A program made the position numbers and the translations under genes. A DNA stretch of 37,778 bases from Akkermansia sp. (GTDB lineage Bacteria; Verrucomicrobiota; Verrucomicrobiia; Verrucomicrobiales; Akkermansiaceae), in contig JAUNQN010000028.1 in NCBI GenBank assembly GCA_030536145.1, forward strand, positions 1 through 37,778. The letters run 5' to 3'. Below are positions 32,190-37,778 of this stretch, piece after piece. The notes beneath the pieces are model-generated. The model was not told the origin of the DNA, searched no databases, and saw nothing but the letters and a program-made list of their open reading frames with translations. Numbering within the stretch: the stretch's first letter is position 1; each line of letters opens with the position of its first letter.

Positions 32190-32779
32190 GCCAACCCCGA
32201 ACCGCTCCCCCGCACGTGAACCCCACCCATCCCATAGAGACCTATGGCCGCCCTATCATCCTGATAGGGCTGATGGGGTGTGGCAAGACCACGGTGGGCA
32301 AGCTCATCAGCAAGCGCACCGGGATGCCGCTGCTGGATATGGACAGCGTGATTGAGGAGCAGGTGGGCAAGAGCATCCCGGAGATTTTCGCGCAGGAGGG
32401 AGAGGAGCACTTCCGCACGCTGGAGACCGCCCTGCTGCAGTACCTGGTGGACAAGCCCTCCGGCATGCCCGCCGTTATCTCCACCGGCGGCGGCGTGGTG
32501 AAGCGCCCGGAGAACTGCAAGCTCCTGCGCCGCCTGGGCTATGTGGTGTGGCTGAACGTATCCGTGAAAATGCTGCTGCACCGCACCGCCCGCGCCAACA
32601 ACCGCCCCCTGCTGCAGACGGAGGACCGGGAGGCCACCCTGCGCCGCCTGCTGGACCAGCGCCGCTACCTGTACGCCACCACCGCCCACCTGCGGATGAA
32701 TACCACCCATGTGGAGGTGGGGGAGGTGTGCCGCCGCGTCTGCAATGCCGCGGAGAAGTATTTTGCCCGCCACCATTGA
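32177..32779 (+). CDS. aroK: Shikimate kinase
   Basis: 200 residues if the GTG at 32177 is used. A second in-frame GTG at 32216 would give a more typical 187. P-loop GLMGCGKTTVGK (about 31-42), MDSVIEEQVGKSIPEIFA with the shikimate-binding Asp (LLDMDS), an Arg in the FR(T/E)LE segment, STGGGVV (substrate-binding Gly triplet) and the lid region NNRPLL with the conserved Arg are present. It phosphorylates shikimate at the 3-OH in the chorismate pathway. Coupled to dapF by a 13-bp overlap; the only aro gene here. Confidence 0.95.
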   Translation: MRLLSQPRTAPPHVNPTHPIETYGRPIILIGLMGCGKTTVGKLISKRTGMPLLDMDSVIEEQVGKSIPEIFAQEGEEHFRTLETALLQYLVDKPSGMPAVISTGGGVVKRPENCKLLRRLGYVVWLNVSVKMLLHRTARANNRPLLQTEDREATLRRLLDQRRYLYATTAHLRMNTTHVEVGEVCRRVCNAAEKYFARHH

Positions 32780-32885
32780 GGCCTTTTCCTGCTCCCCCCT
32801 GTAGATTCCGGGCTGCTTTCTCGTTCTATGGAGGAAGGCTGCTAAGTTGCTTGAAATGAAACTTTAAGAAAAGTTTTTCCTGTGC

Positions 32886-32914
32886 TTGACAAAGGCTGCC
32901 GCGTCCTGTATCCT
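32886..32914 (+). promoter_or_regulatory. Promoter of the first thioredoxin-like gene
   Basis: TTGACA (32886-32891), 17 bp, TATCCT (32909-32914), 10 bp to ATG 32925. An AT-rich 7-bp hairpin (32859-32876) lies just upstream and could act as an UP element or a weak aroK terminator. Confidence 0.7.
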
Positions 32915-32924
32915 CTGCGCCACC

Positions 32925-33554
32925 ATGAAACGCGTATTCCTTTCTGCCTGCATGCTCCTCTGTCTGGGCGTGGTGTGCGGCACTGTCTCTCCGGCGCTGG
33001 CTGCGCCGCAGGACAAGGTTTTGAAGAAGCTGGCCAAGGCCGGCGCCAAGAAGAACAAGAAGGCCGAAAAAGCCGAAAAGGCTGAGAAGAGGGAAAAGCC
33101 GGAGAAGGCTGAGAAAAAGAAGGCTGAAAAGCCCGCCAAGCCCGGCAAGGCCGACAGCGGCAAGATTGGCCCCGTGGCGGAGGTGCTCAAGGACCTCCCC
33201 TACATCACGGATGCCCGCCCCAACCTGCACGCCAAGCAGTACAAGTACATGCAGTCCGCCACCTGGTGCAGCGTCTGCAACCTCAAGATGCCGGACATGG
33301 TGAAGGACTACAATGAGCGGTACAAGGCCCAGGGGATAGAGATTATCCTTATCAGCGCCGACGACACCGAGGAGAAGGCCAAGGCTTTCATGGAGAAGTA
33401 CAACGCACCGTTCCCCTGCGTGATGCGCTCTTGCCCGGACCTGCAGAAGCTGCCGCACTACCGCACCTCCAGCCGCCTGCCGGATATCTTCACCGTTTCC
33501 GCAGAGGGTGAGCTGCTCAGCGACGGCAGCCCCATGCGCGGCCGCCCCGATTAA
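32925..33554 (+). CDS. Secreted thioredoxin-fold protein with Lys-rich linker, copy 1
   Basis: 209 residues. Signal peptide MKRVFLSACMLLCLG..., cut near ALA-AP (about 27). Residues about 30-78 are a Lys/Ala/Glu repeat (KAEKAEKAEK type), very basic. The C-terminal domain reads like a TlpA/thioredoxin fold: ATWCSVCNLKMPDM with the redox pair C115-C118, then EIILISADDTEEKAKAF and RLPDIFTVSAEGELL. A second Cys pair (C165, C170, FPCVMRSCPD) is conserved in its paralogue. It is probably a periplasmic thiol-disulfide protein tethered to anionic surfaces by the basic arm (inference). Strong promoter and terminator bracket it as a single gene. Confidence 0.85.
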   Translation: MKRVFLSACMLLCLGVVCGTVSPALAAPQDKVLKKLAKAGAKKNKKAEKAEKAEKREKPEKAEKKKAEKPAKPGKADSGKIGPVAEVLKDLPYITDARPNLHAKQYKYMQSATWCSVCNLKMPDMVKDYNERYKAQGIEIILISADDTEEKAKAFMEKYNAPFPCVMRSCPDLQKLPHYRTSSRLPDIFTVSAEGELLSDGSPMRGRPD

Positions 33555-34250
33555 CCTTCCTGCGCCACGCGCGCCCTTGTATCCCCGCCCCCTCCCGTAC
33601 CGGGAGGGCCGGGGATTTTTTTCGTTTTCTTCGCCTGCCTTGTAGATAACGCCCCGCAGTTGCGTTCACCATGGCATGAAGCGTATATTCCTCTCTCTCG
33701 GCATGATGCTCTGTCTGGGTATGGTGTGCACCACCGCTACCCCGGCCCTGGGTGCCGCAAAGGACAAGGCCGCCAAGAAGGAGGCCAAGAAGACCAAGAA
33801 GGCCGACAAGGCTGAAAAGAAAAAGGCTGACAAGCCGGAAAAGGCCGCCAAGAAGGACAGCGGCAAGATTGGCCCCGTGGCAGAGGTGCTCAAGGACCTC
33901 CCCTATGTCACGGATGCCCGCCCCAACCTGCACGCCAAGCAGTACAAGTACATGCAGTCCGCCACCTGGTGCCGATTCTGCAACCTCAAGATGCCCGGCC
34001 TGGTGGAGAATTACGAGAACACCAAGGCTCAGGGCATAGAGATTATCCTCATCAGCGCCGACGACACGGAGGAGAAGGCCAGGGCTTTCATGGAGAAGTA
34101 CAACGCACCGTTCCCCTGCGTGATGCGCTCCTGCCCGGACCTGCAGAAGCTGCCCCACTACCGCAGCTCCGGCGGCAACCTGCCGGATGTGTACACCGTT
34201 TCCGCAGAGGGTGAGCTGCTGAGCGACGGCAGCCCCATGCGCGGCCGCAA
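33153..34250 (+). repeat. Direct repeat from tandem gene duplication
   Basis: 33153-33546 and 33856-34250 (the 3' two-thirds of two adjacent genes) are nearly identical DNA. In the first 117 bp I count about four differences. The 5' Lys-rich parts differ in length and sequence. Recent duplication or gene conversion. Confidence 0.85.
33583..33622 (+). terminator. Intrinsic terminator after thioredoxin-like copy 1
   Basis: CCCTCCCG (33590-33597) / CGGGAGGG (33601-33608), extended by CCCCG/CGGGG outside, then TTTTTTT. Confidence 0.88.
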
Positions 34251-34257
34251 GGACTGA
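33676..34257 (+). CDS. Secreted thioredoxin-fold protein with Lys-rich linker, copy 2
   Basis: 193 residues, tandem paralogue of the preceding gene. Signal peptide MKRIFLSLGMMLCLGMVC..., cut near ALG-AA. The Lys/Ala linker is shorter (about 30-62). The thioredoxin-like domain is nearly identical but the redox motif is CRFC (C99-C102) instead of CSVC, which should shift its redox potential. The CVMRSC pair is kept. It has its own strong terminator. The upstream 60 bp contain a weak TAGATA (33643-33648) but no convincing -35, so its promoter is unclear, and a terminator separates it from copy 1. Confidence 0.85.
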   Translation: MKRIFLSLGMMLCLGMVCTTATPALGAAKDKAAKKEAKKTKKADKAEKKKADKPEKAAKKDSGKIGPVAEVLKDLPYVTDARPNLHAKQYKYMQSATWCRFCNLKMPGLVENYENTKAQGIEIILISADDTEEKARAFMEKYNAPFPCVMRSCPDLQKLPHYRSSGGNLPDVYTVSAEGELLSDGSPMRGRKD

Positions 34258-34285
34258 CCGTTCTCACCGCACATCGTTTTACGCC

Positions 34286-34317
34286 CGCCCCCTTCTCCCG
34301 AAGGGGGCGCTTTTTTT
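34286..34317 (+). terminator. Intrinsic terminator after thioredoxin-like copy 2
   Basis: Perfect 9-bp stem CGCCCCCTT (34286-34294) / AAGGGGGCG (34301-34309), 6-nt loop, then C and TTTTTTT. Confidence 0.92.
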
Positions 34318-34332
34318 GCCCGTTTGGGGCCC

Positions 34333-35391
34333 CTATTGCGCGCACACGCTGCCCTTGGTCACCCGGTGCAGGGGCAGGGGGGCGGGGCAGTCACCCAGCC
34401 AGTGCAGGGTGGTGGTGGTGATGAACACCTGGGAATCCTCTGGCAGCAGGGAGAGCAGGGCGCGGCGCCGCGCCGTGTCCAGCTCGCCGAAGATGTCGTC
34501 TATCAGCAAAATGGGGGATAACCCGGTTTCCGCCTGCAGCAGGTCTGACTGCGCCATCTGCAGCGCGGTGGCCAGCGTGCGCTGCTGGCCTTCGGATGCG
34601 TACTCTGCGGCGGATGCGCCGTCTATCTCCAGCAGGAAATCATCCCGGTGCGGGCCCACGGTAGTGAACCCCGCGCGCTCGTCCGCCGCCGTGGCCGCGC
34701 AAATGGCCTCCAGCAGCGGGCCGGTGGTGCCGGGGCGGTAGGCCATGCCCACGGGCTCCGCCCCGCCGGAGATGCCGCGGTGGTTGTGGCTCACGTGGGG
34801 GGTGAGCAGACGCAGCAGGCGCTCCCGCAGCTGCATGATGACCGTGCCGTGCTGTGCCAGCACCTCTGCATAGCTGTGCAGGGCGGCGGCGCTGCGGCGC
34901 GGGTTGCGCAGCAGCGCATTGCGGCTTTTCAGCGCCTTGCGGTAGGCCTGCAGGGCGCGGCGGTAGCCGGGGTGCCACTGGCAGCCCAGGAAATCCAGGT
35001 AGCGGCGGCGCTCCTCTGCCGCGCCCTGCACCAGGGCTATGTCGCTGTTCCCCAGCCAGGTCACGGGCGGGGAATCCGTCAGGAAATCACTGTAGTCTGC
35101 GCAGTCTGCGCCGGATACCCGCAGGGAGAGCCGCTGCCCGCGCTGCCACACCACGCGCCGCGTGCTTTCGGCCGTCTCCAGGGAAATGCCGAACCCGTCG
35201 CTCCCGTGCTGCGCCATCTTGTCCAGCCGCGTGGCACGCGGGGAGTGCAGCGTGAGCGCCAGGCACAGCGCCTCCATCAGGCTGGTCTTGCCCTGGGCGT
35301 TGTCTCCCACCAGCACCGCGCCCTCCGCCGGTATCTCCCAGTCCAGGGCAGGGTAGCAGCGGAAACGGCTGAGGCGCAGGTGCGTGAGCAT
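34333..35391 (-). CDS. recF: DNA repair ATPase RecF
   Basis: 352 residues. RecF helps RecOR load RecA at single-strand gaps. LRLSRFRCYPALDWEIP at the N-terminus, Walker A VGDNAQGKTSLMEA (about 28-41), TVGPHRDDFLLEIDG (D-loop neighbourhood), ABC-type signature YASEGQQRTLATALQMAQ and Walker B PILLIDDIFGELD are all present and in order. It is last in cmk-plsC-recF (9 bp after plsC), not beside dnaA-dnaN as in many bacteria. Confidence 0.95.
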   Translation of the reverse strand: MLTHLRLSRFRCYPALDWEIPAEGAVLVGDNAQGKTSLMEALCLALTLHSPRATRLDKMAQHGSDGFGISLETAESTRRVVWQRGQRLSLRVSGADCADYSDFLTDSPPVTWLGNSDIALVQGAAEERRRYLDFLGCQWHPGYRRALQAYRKALKSRNALLRNPRRSAAALHSYAEVLAQHGTVIMQLRERLLRLLTPHVSHNHRGISGGAEPVGMAYRPGTTGPLLEAICAATAADERAGFTTVGPHRDDFLLEIDGASAAEYASEGQQRTLATALQMAQSDLLQAETGLSPILLIDDIFGELDTARRRALLSLLPEDSQVFITTTTLHWLGDCPAPLPLHRVTKGSVCAQ

Positions 35392-35400
35392 GGCGCGGGC

Positions 35401-36036
35401 TTACACGGTAACCGGCAGGGCGCGGATGGCATCCATAATCTTGGCCCCCAGCGCGCGCTGGGCGCTGCGGCCGCGGGCGTTGAAATCCTGCTCCGTGAGC
35501 GGTATGGGGTCTCCCACGGAGATGGTGATGGGCTTGAACTTCAGCTTGTTGCTGTGGATGGGCAGGCAATCGTACGCGCCCTCTATGCGGATGGGCTGCA
35601 CCGGTACATCATGGCCGATGCGGCTGAGTATCAGGCCGATGCCCGGCTGCGCATCGTGAATCTGCCCGTCGTCGCACCGGGAGCCCTCCGGGAAGATGAG
35701 CACGCGGTTCCCGCTGCGCACGTGGCGGATAAAGCTCATGATGCCGGCGGGGTCCGGCCGCGTCTGGTCGATGGGAATCACGTTGCAGTACGGGAAGGCC
35801 GCGCGCAGGATGGCGTTGTCCATCAGGCTCTTGCGGGCCAGGAAATGGATGGCGTTCGTGTACAGGCAGCCCACCAGGGGCGGGTCCAGGAAGCTCTGGT
35901 GGTTGCACACGATGACCGCCGGCCCTTCCTCGATGAGCTTCTCGCGGTTGATGATGGTGATGGGGAAGCACCCCTTGAGAAAGCCGCGCGCAATGGACTG
36001 CACGGCAATGTAGAACAGGGAACGGTCAAAGGCCAT
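35401..36036 (-). CDS. plsC: 1-acyl-sn-glycerol-3-phosphate acyltransferase
   Basis: 211 residues. Adds the second acyl chain to make phosphatidic acid at the inner membrane. Acyltransferase block I NHQSFLD (45-51) with the catalytic His-x4-Asp, block II region around HFLARKSL, block III FPEGSR (115-120) and block IV near VPVQPIRIEGA are visible. An amphipathic or hydrophobic N-terminus (FYIAVQSIARGFL) should anchor it. It sits 5 bp after cmk, an association of cmk with plsC that is common in bacteria. Confidence 0.94.
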   Translation of the reverse strand: MAFDRSLFYIAVQSIARGFLKGCFPITIINREKLIEEGPAVIVCNHQSFLDPPLVGCLYTNAIHFLARKSLMDNAILRAAFPYCNVIPIDQTRPDPAGIMSFIRHVRSGNRVLIFPEGSRCDDGQIHDAQPGIGLILSRIGHDVPVQPIRIEGAYDCLPIHSNKLKFKPITISVGDPIPLTEQDFNARGRSAQRALGAKIMDAIRALPVTV

Positions 36037-36041
36037 GGTTC

Positions 36042-36680
36042 TCAGGAAAGTTTCTTGTTGATATCTGCCACGATGAAGGCCACCACCTCGTCGATGCCCA
36101 TGTCGCTCGTGTCCACCAGCAGGGCGTCCTCCGCCTTCACCAGCGGGGAAACGCTGCGCTGGGAGTCCTTGCGGTCACGCTCCGTGATGGATTCCGTGAT
36201 GCCCTCTGCCGCGCGGCGCGCGGCGCGCACCTCCTCGGATGCGGTCACAAAATACTTGAACGGCGTCTCCGGGAACACCACGGTGCCGATGTCGCGCCCC
36301 TCCATCACCACGGCCTCGCGCGTGTTGTACTCCCGCTGCTTTTCCACCAGCAGCGCGCGCACCTCCGGTATGGCCGCCACGGCGGATACGTTGGCATTCA
36401 CCTCTGCCGTGCGCAGCTCATCCCCCAGCATGCGGCCGCAGTACATGATGCAGGACACGCTGCCGTCCTTGCCGAAGGAAATCGGGATATCCCCCAGCAG
36501 CCCGCACACCGCCGCCGTATCCGCAGGGTTCACCCCCTGCTGCAGCGCATACCATGTGACCGCGCGGTACATGGCTCCCGTGTTGATAAAGGTATAGCCC
36601 AGCTCCTTAGCTATGAGCTTGGCCACCGTAGACTTGCCGGACGCTGCCGGGCCGTCGATTGCAATGGCAGGGGGATTCAT
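36042..36680 (-). CDS. cmk: Cytidylate kinase
   Basis: 212 residues from ATG 36680. The upstream extension of the frame crosses the promoter and is rejected. Phosphorylates CMP and dCMP. P-loop IAIDGPAASGKSTVAK (6-21), INTGAMYRAVTW, the inserted CMP-specific domain (about 65-130), EGRDIGTVVFPE with the conserved Arg-Asp, and a lid with RRAAEGI...ERDRKDSQRSVSPL. First gene of cmk-plsC-recF. Confidence 0.96.
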   Translation of the reverse strand: MNPPAIAIDGPAASGKSTVAKLIAKELGYTFINTGAMYRAVTWYALQQGVNPADTAAVCGLLGDIPISFGKDGSVSCIMYCGRMLGDELRTAEVNANVSAVAAIPEVRALLVEKQREYNTREAVVMEGRDIGTVVFPETPFKYFVTASEEVRAARRAAEGITESITERDRKDSQRSVSPLVKAEDALLVDTSDMGIDEVVAFIVADINKKLS

Positions 36681-36689
36681 ACGCGCAAC

Positions 36690-36717
36690 ATTATAGCACG
36701 CACGTCCTGATTGTCGA
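36690..36717 (-). promoter_or_regulatory. Promoter of cmk-plsC-recF
   Basis: Minus strand: TCGACA (36712-36717), 16 bp, TATAAT (36690-36695), 9 bp to ATG 36680. Confidence 0.75.
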
Positions 36718-36811
36718 GCCATAAGCGGCGGTATGATCGCGGAAAAAAGGGTGGAAGTGGATTTTCCCGCCGCAGCCGCCGTTTGTAACACTTTTGTGAT
36801 ACTTTTTTCCC

Positions 36812-36841
36812 TTGTCTTGGAACGGGCACCTTTGCTATGAT
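36812..36841 (+). promoter_or_regulatory. Promoter of the Sel1-repeat gene
   Basis: TTGTCT (36812-36817), 18 bp, TATGAT (36836-36841), 7 bp to ATG 36849. The -10 overlaps the two upstream ATGs at 36837 and 36840, so 36849 is the usable start. Confidence 0.6.
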
Positions 36842-36848
36842 GGTTGAT

Positions 36849-37286
36849 ATGAAACGGATTCCCCGCCTCCTGTTATCCCCCATCGTCCGGCGGCACCCGC
36901 CGCCGCGGCTGAGGATTCTCCCGGTGCCGCCGCAGCCGCCTGTGTCCGGCCCCCCGCAGGAATCTGCGGAGGAGCTTTGCCGGAAGGCCTCGGACCTGGA
37001 GTATGAACTGAGGACTGATAAAGAGGCGGATTACACTACTGTGGCCGGACTGTACCGCCAGGCGGCGGAGCTGGGGTATGCCCCGGCGCAGTTGGCGTTT
37101 GCGCGCTGCCGGTACACGGGGCGCGGTGTGGAAAAGGATATGGCCAAGGGCCGCGAATGGTGCCTCCGGGCAGCGGAGACGGATGCCGGTGTGTGGGGCT
37201 CGGAAGGCGGGACATCCCTGCACGGCGCTGCGGAGAATGGCCACTCGGCAGCCTGCAAGCTGCAGCAGCAGTATGGAGCCGAGTGA
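36849..37286 (+). CDS. Sel1-like (TPR-type) repeat protein
   Basis: 145 residues from ATG 36849. A basic Pro-rich N-terminus (to about 40, no true signal peptide) is followed by SAEELCRKASDLEYEL and two Sel1-type repeats: VAGLYRQAAELGYAPAQLAF, CRYTGRGVEKDMAKGREWCLRAAE, and a degenerate third with GAAENGHSAACKL. The A-E-L/N-G-h-x-x-A periodicity marks the family, whose members are protein-protein interaction scaffolds. Partner unknown. It is divergent from cmk and ends in a hairpin shared with an open frame on the other strand. Confidence 0.8.
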   Translation: MKRIPRLLLSPIVRRHPPPRLRILPVPPQPPVSGPPQESAEELCRKASDLEYELRTDKEADYTTVAGLYRQAAELGYAPAQLAFARCRYTGRGVEKDMAKGREWCLRAAETDAGVWGSEGGTSLHGAAENGHSAACKLQQQYGAE

Positions 37287-37305
37287 CGGGCCCATTTCCG
37301 TCACT
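37282..37305. terminator. Hairpin between convergent frames at the right end
   Basis: AGTGACGG (37282-37289) / CCGTCACT (37298-37305), 8-bp perfect stem and 8-nt loop, containing the Sel1 stop codon on one arm and a minus-strand stop on the other. No T-run, so termination is uncertain. Confidence 0.45.
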
Positions 37306-37478
37306 TCTCCTCAAACTGAATCCGCTCTATCCCCTCCACGGTCGTGTGCGGCAGGGCATCGCTCCGCCCACCACGCCCGTGGCCAAAGGTTGCAAGCAAA
37401 TCGAAGGTCCATTCAGTGCCGTCCCCCTGGCGCAATGACGCAAGAGGTTCACGTAACAGAAAGGGCAGGGGGATTGTT
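37301..37478 (-). other. Orphan open frame, possible gene remnant
   Basis: A minus-strand frame ends at 37301 within a terminator-like hairpin. Its last 59 codons lie outside the neighbouring GIY-YIG gene and read plausibly as protein (...GDGTEWTFDLLATFGHGRGG... ending IERIQFEEK). Upstream it overlaps the GIY-YIG gene in another frame with no sensible start. No family recognised. It could be the 3' remnant of a lost gene or chance. Confidence 0.25.
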
Positions 37479-37745
37479 TCAGGACGGCGCAGGCAAGGCC
37501 AAGTGTTTGAGAGCCCATTCACGGCCGGAATGGCTTTTGAGATAGCGTTCGAGCTTTTCTGCCTGTTCTTCCGTTTGTACGGCGATGGCAGTGTGAATTT
37601 CCCATGGGGCATACTTGGAGGTGTGCGGAACGTGCCCGGTGTTATGTGTGGCAAGCTGGGCTTTTAGGTCTGCGGTATGCCCGACGTAGAAGTGGGAATG
37701 GGTGGCGGTATCCCACAGGATGTATGTGTAGTGGAAGCTGGGCAT
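37479..37745 (-). CDS. GIY-YIG nuclease-like protein (UPF0213 type)
   Basis: 88 residues, the usual size of stand-alone GIY-YIG proteins of the UPF0213 group. FHYTYILWDTATHSHFYVGHTADL holds the two GIY-YIG strands (YTYIL ... FYVGHT), then LATHNTGHVPHTSKYAPWE and a C-terminal EKLERYLKSHSGREW, all at expected positions. The catalytic Tyr and Arg/Glu residues of true nucleases are partly represented (Tyr pair, the late Glu) but activity is not assured. Base composition is less GC-rich than the rest of the window, suggesting a later arrival. Confidence 0.85.
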   Translation of the reverse strand: MPSFHYTYILWDTATHSHFYVGHTADLKAQLATHNTGHVPHTSKYAPWEIHTAIAVQTEEQAEKLERYLKSHSGREWALKHLALPAPS

Positions 37746-37778
37746 GGGGAGAGGGAGGGGGGGATTTGGGATTTAGGA

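Noticed and set aside
33040..33150. Short AAGGCYGARAAG-type tandem repeats
   Set aside because: Codon repetition in a Lys-rich linker, not a CRISPR or VNTR of separate interest.
34648..36597. Plus-strand frame of 649 codons opposite recF-plsC-cmk
   Set aside because: Spans three real genes and the gaps between them, with no domain.

Overview
This window is a piece of a GC-rich bacterial chromosome packed with housekeeping genes. There are no rRNA or tRNA genes, insertion sequences, phage genes or CRISPR arrays. The gene set best fits a Verrucomicrobiota member near Akkermansia, a glycan-feeding gut lineage: many small secreted proteins of unknown function, a secreted clan GH-D glycosidase, a secreted GH20 hexosaminidase, an archaeal/eukaryotic-type ProRS and FeoAB. 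The assignment is inferred from gene content alone, with moderate confidence.

Layout. 1-467: edge of a secreted Ala/Pro-rich protein (minus). 661-5859 (plus): dynamin-like membrane GTPase and rarA, then PP2C phosphatase, Mn-type superoxide dismutase and an HdeD-like membrane protein. 5975-10014 (minus): secreted glycosidase, secreted helical protein, COG3910-type ATPase. 10067-10344: a gene-free stretch with two convergent consensus promoters, a structured small RNA candidate, an 18-codon ORF and a two-copy repeat. 10394-12907 (minus): nadC-dprA and an OsmC protein. 12985-19344 (minus): usp-ymdB-tcdA-rlmB-metallophosphoesterase operon, then ftsK with its own promoter. 19472-20500 (minus): secreted low-complexity protein. 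20734-23860 (plus): M50 protease, proS, SGNH hydrolase. 24054-27133 (minus): feoA-feoB-small Cys/His-rich membrane protein behind a DtxR-like operator. 27287-34257 (plus): secreted protein, an ilvA-maf gene fusion with a GH20 enzyme, dapF-aroK, and two tandem secreted thioredoxin-like paralogues. 34333-36680 (minus): cmk-plsC-recF. 36849-37745: a Sel1-repeat protein and a GIY-YIG protein in lower-GC DNA.

Regulation. A sigma70-type promoter (-35/-10 spacing 16-18, usually 17) can be read by eye before almost every transcription unit. The -10 box mostly ends only 6-18 bp before the start codon, so most transcripts should be leaderless or have 5' leaders of about 0-12 nt. No good Shine-Dalgarno sequence is seen at most of these starts. 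This pattern was used to choose the starts of ftsK and the COG3910 ATPase.

Most unusual items: the convergent small-RNA locus at 10067-10344; the in-frame fusion of full-length threonine deaminase and Maf; the near-leaderless promoter architecture; a FeoB with an extra multi-helix membrane segment plus a tiny overlapping Cys/His-rich partner; and the tandem Lys-rich thioredoxin-like pair.
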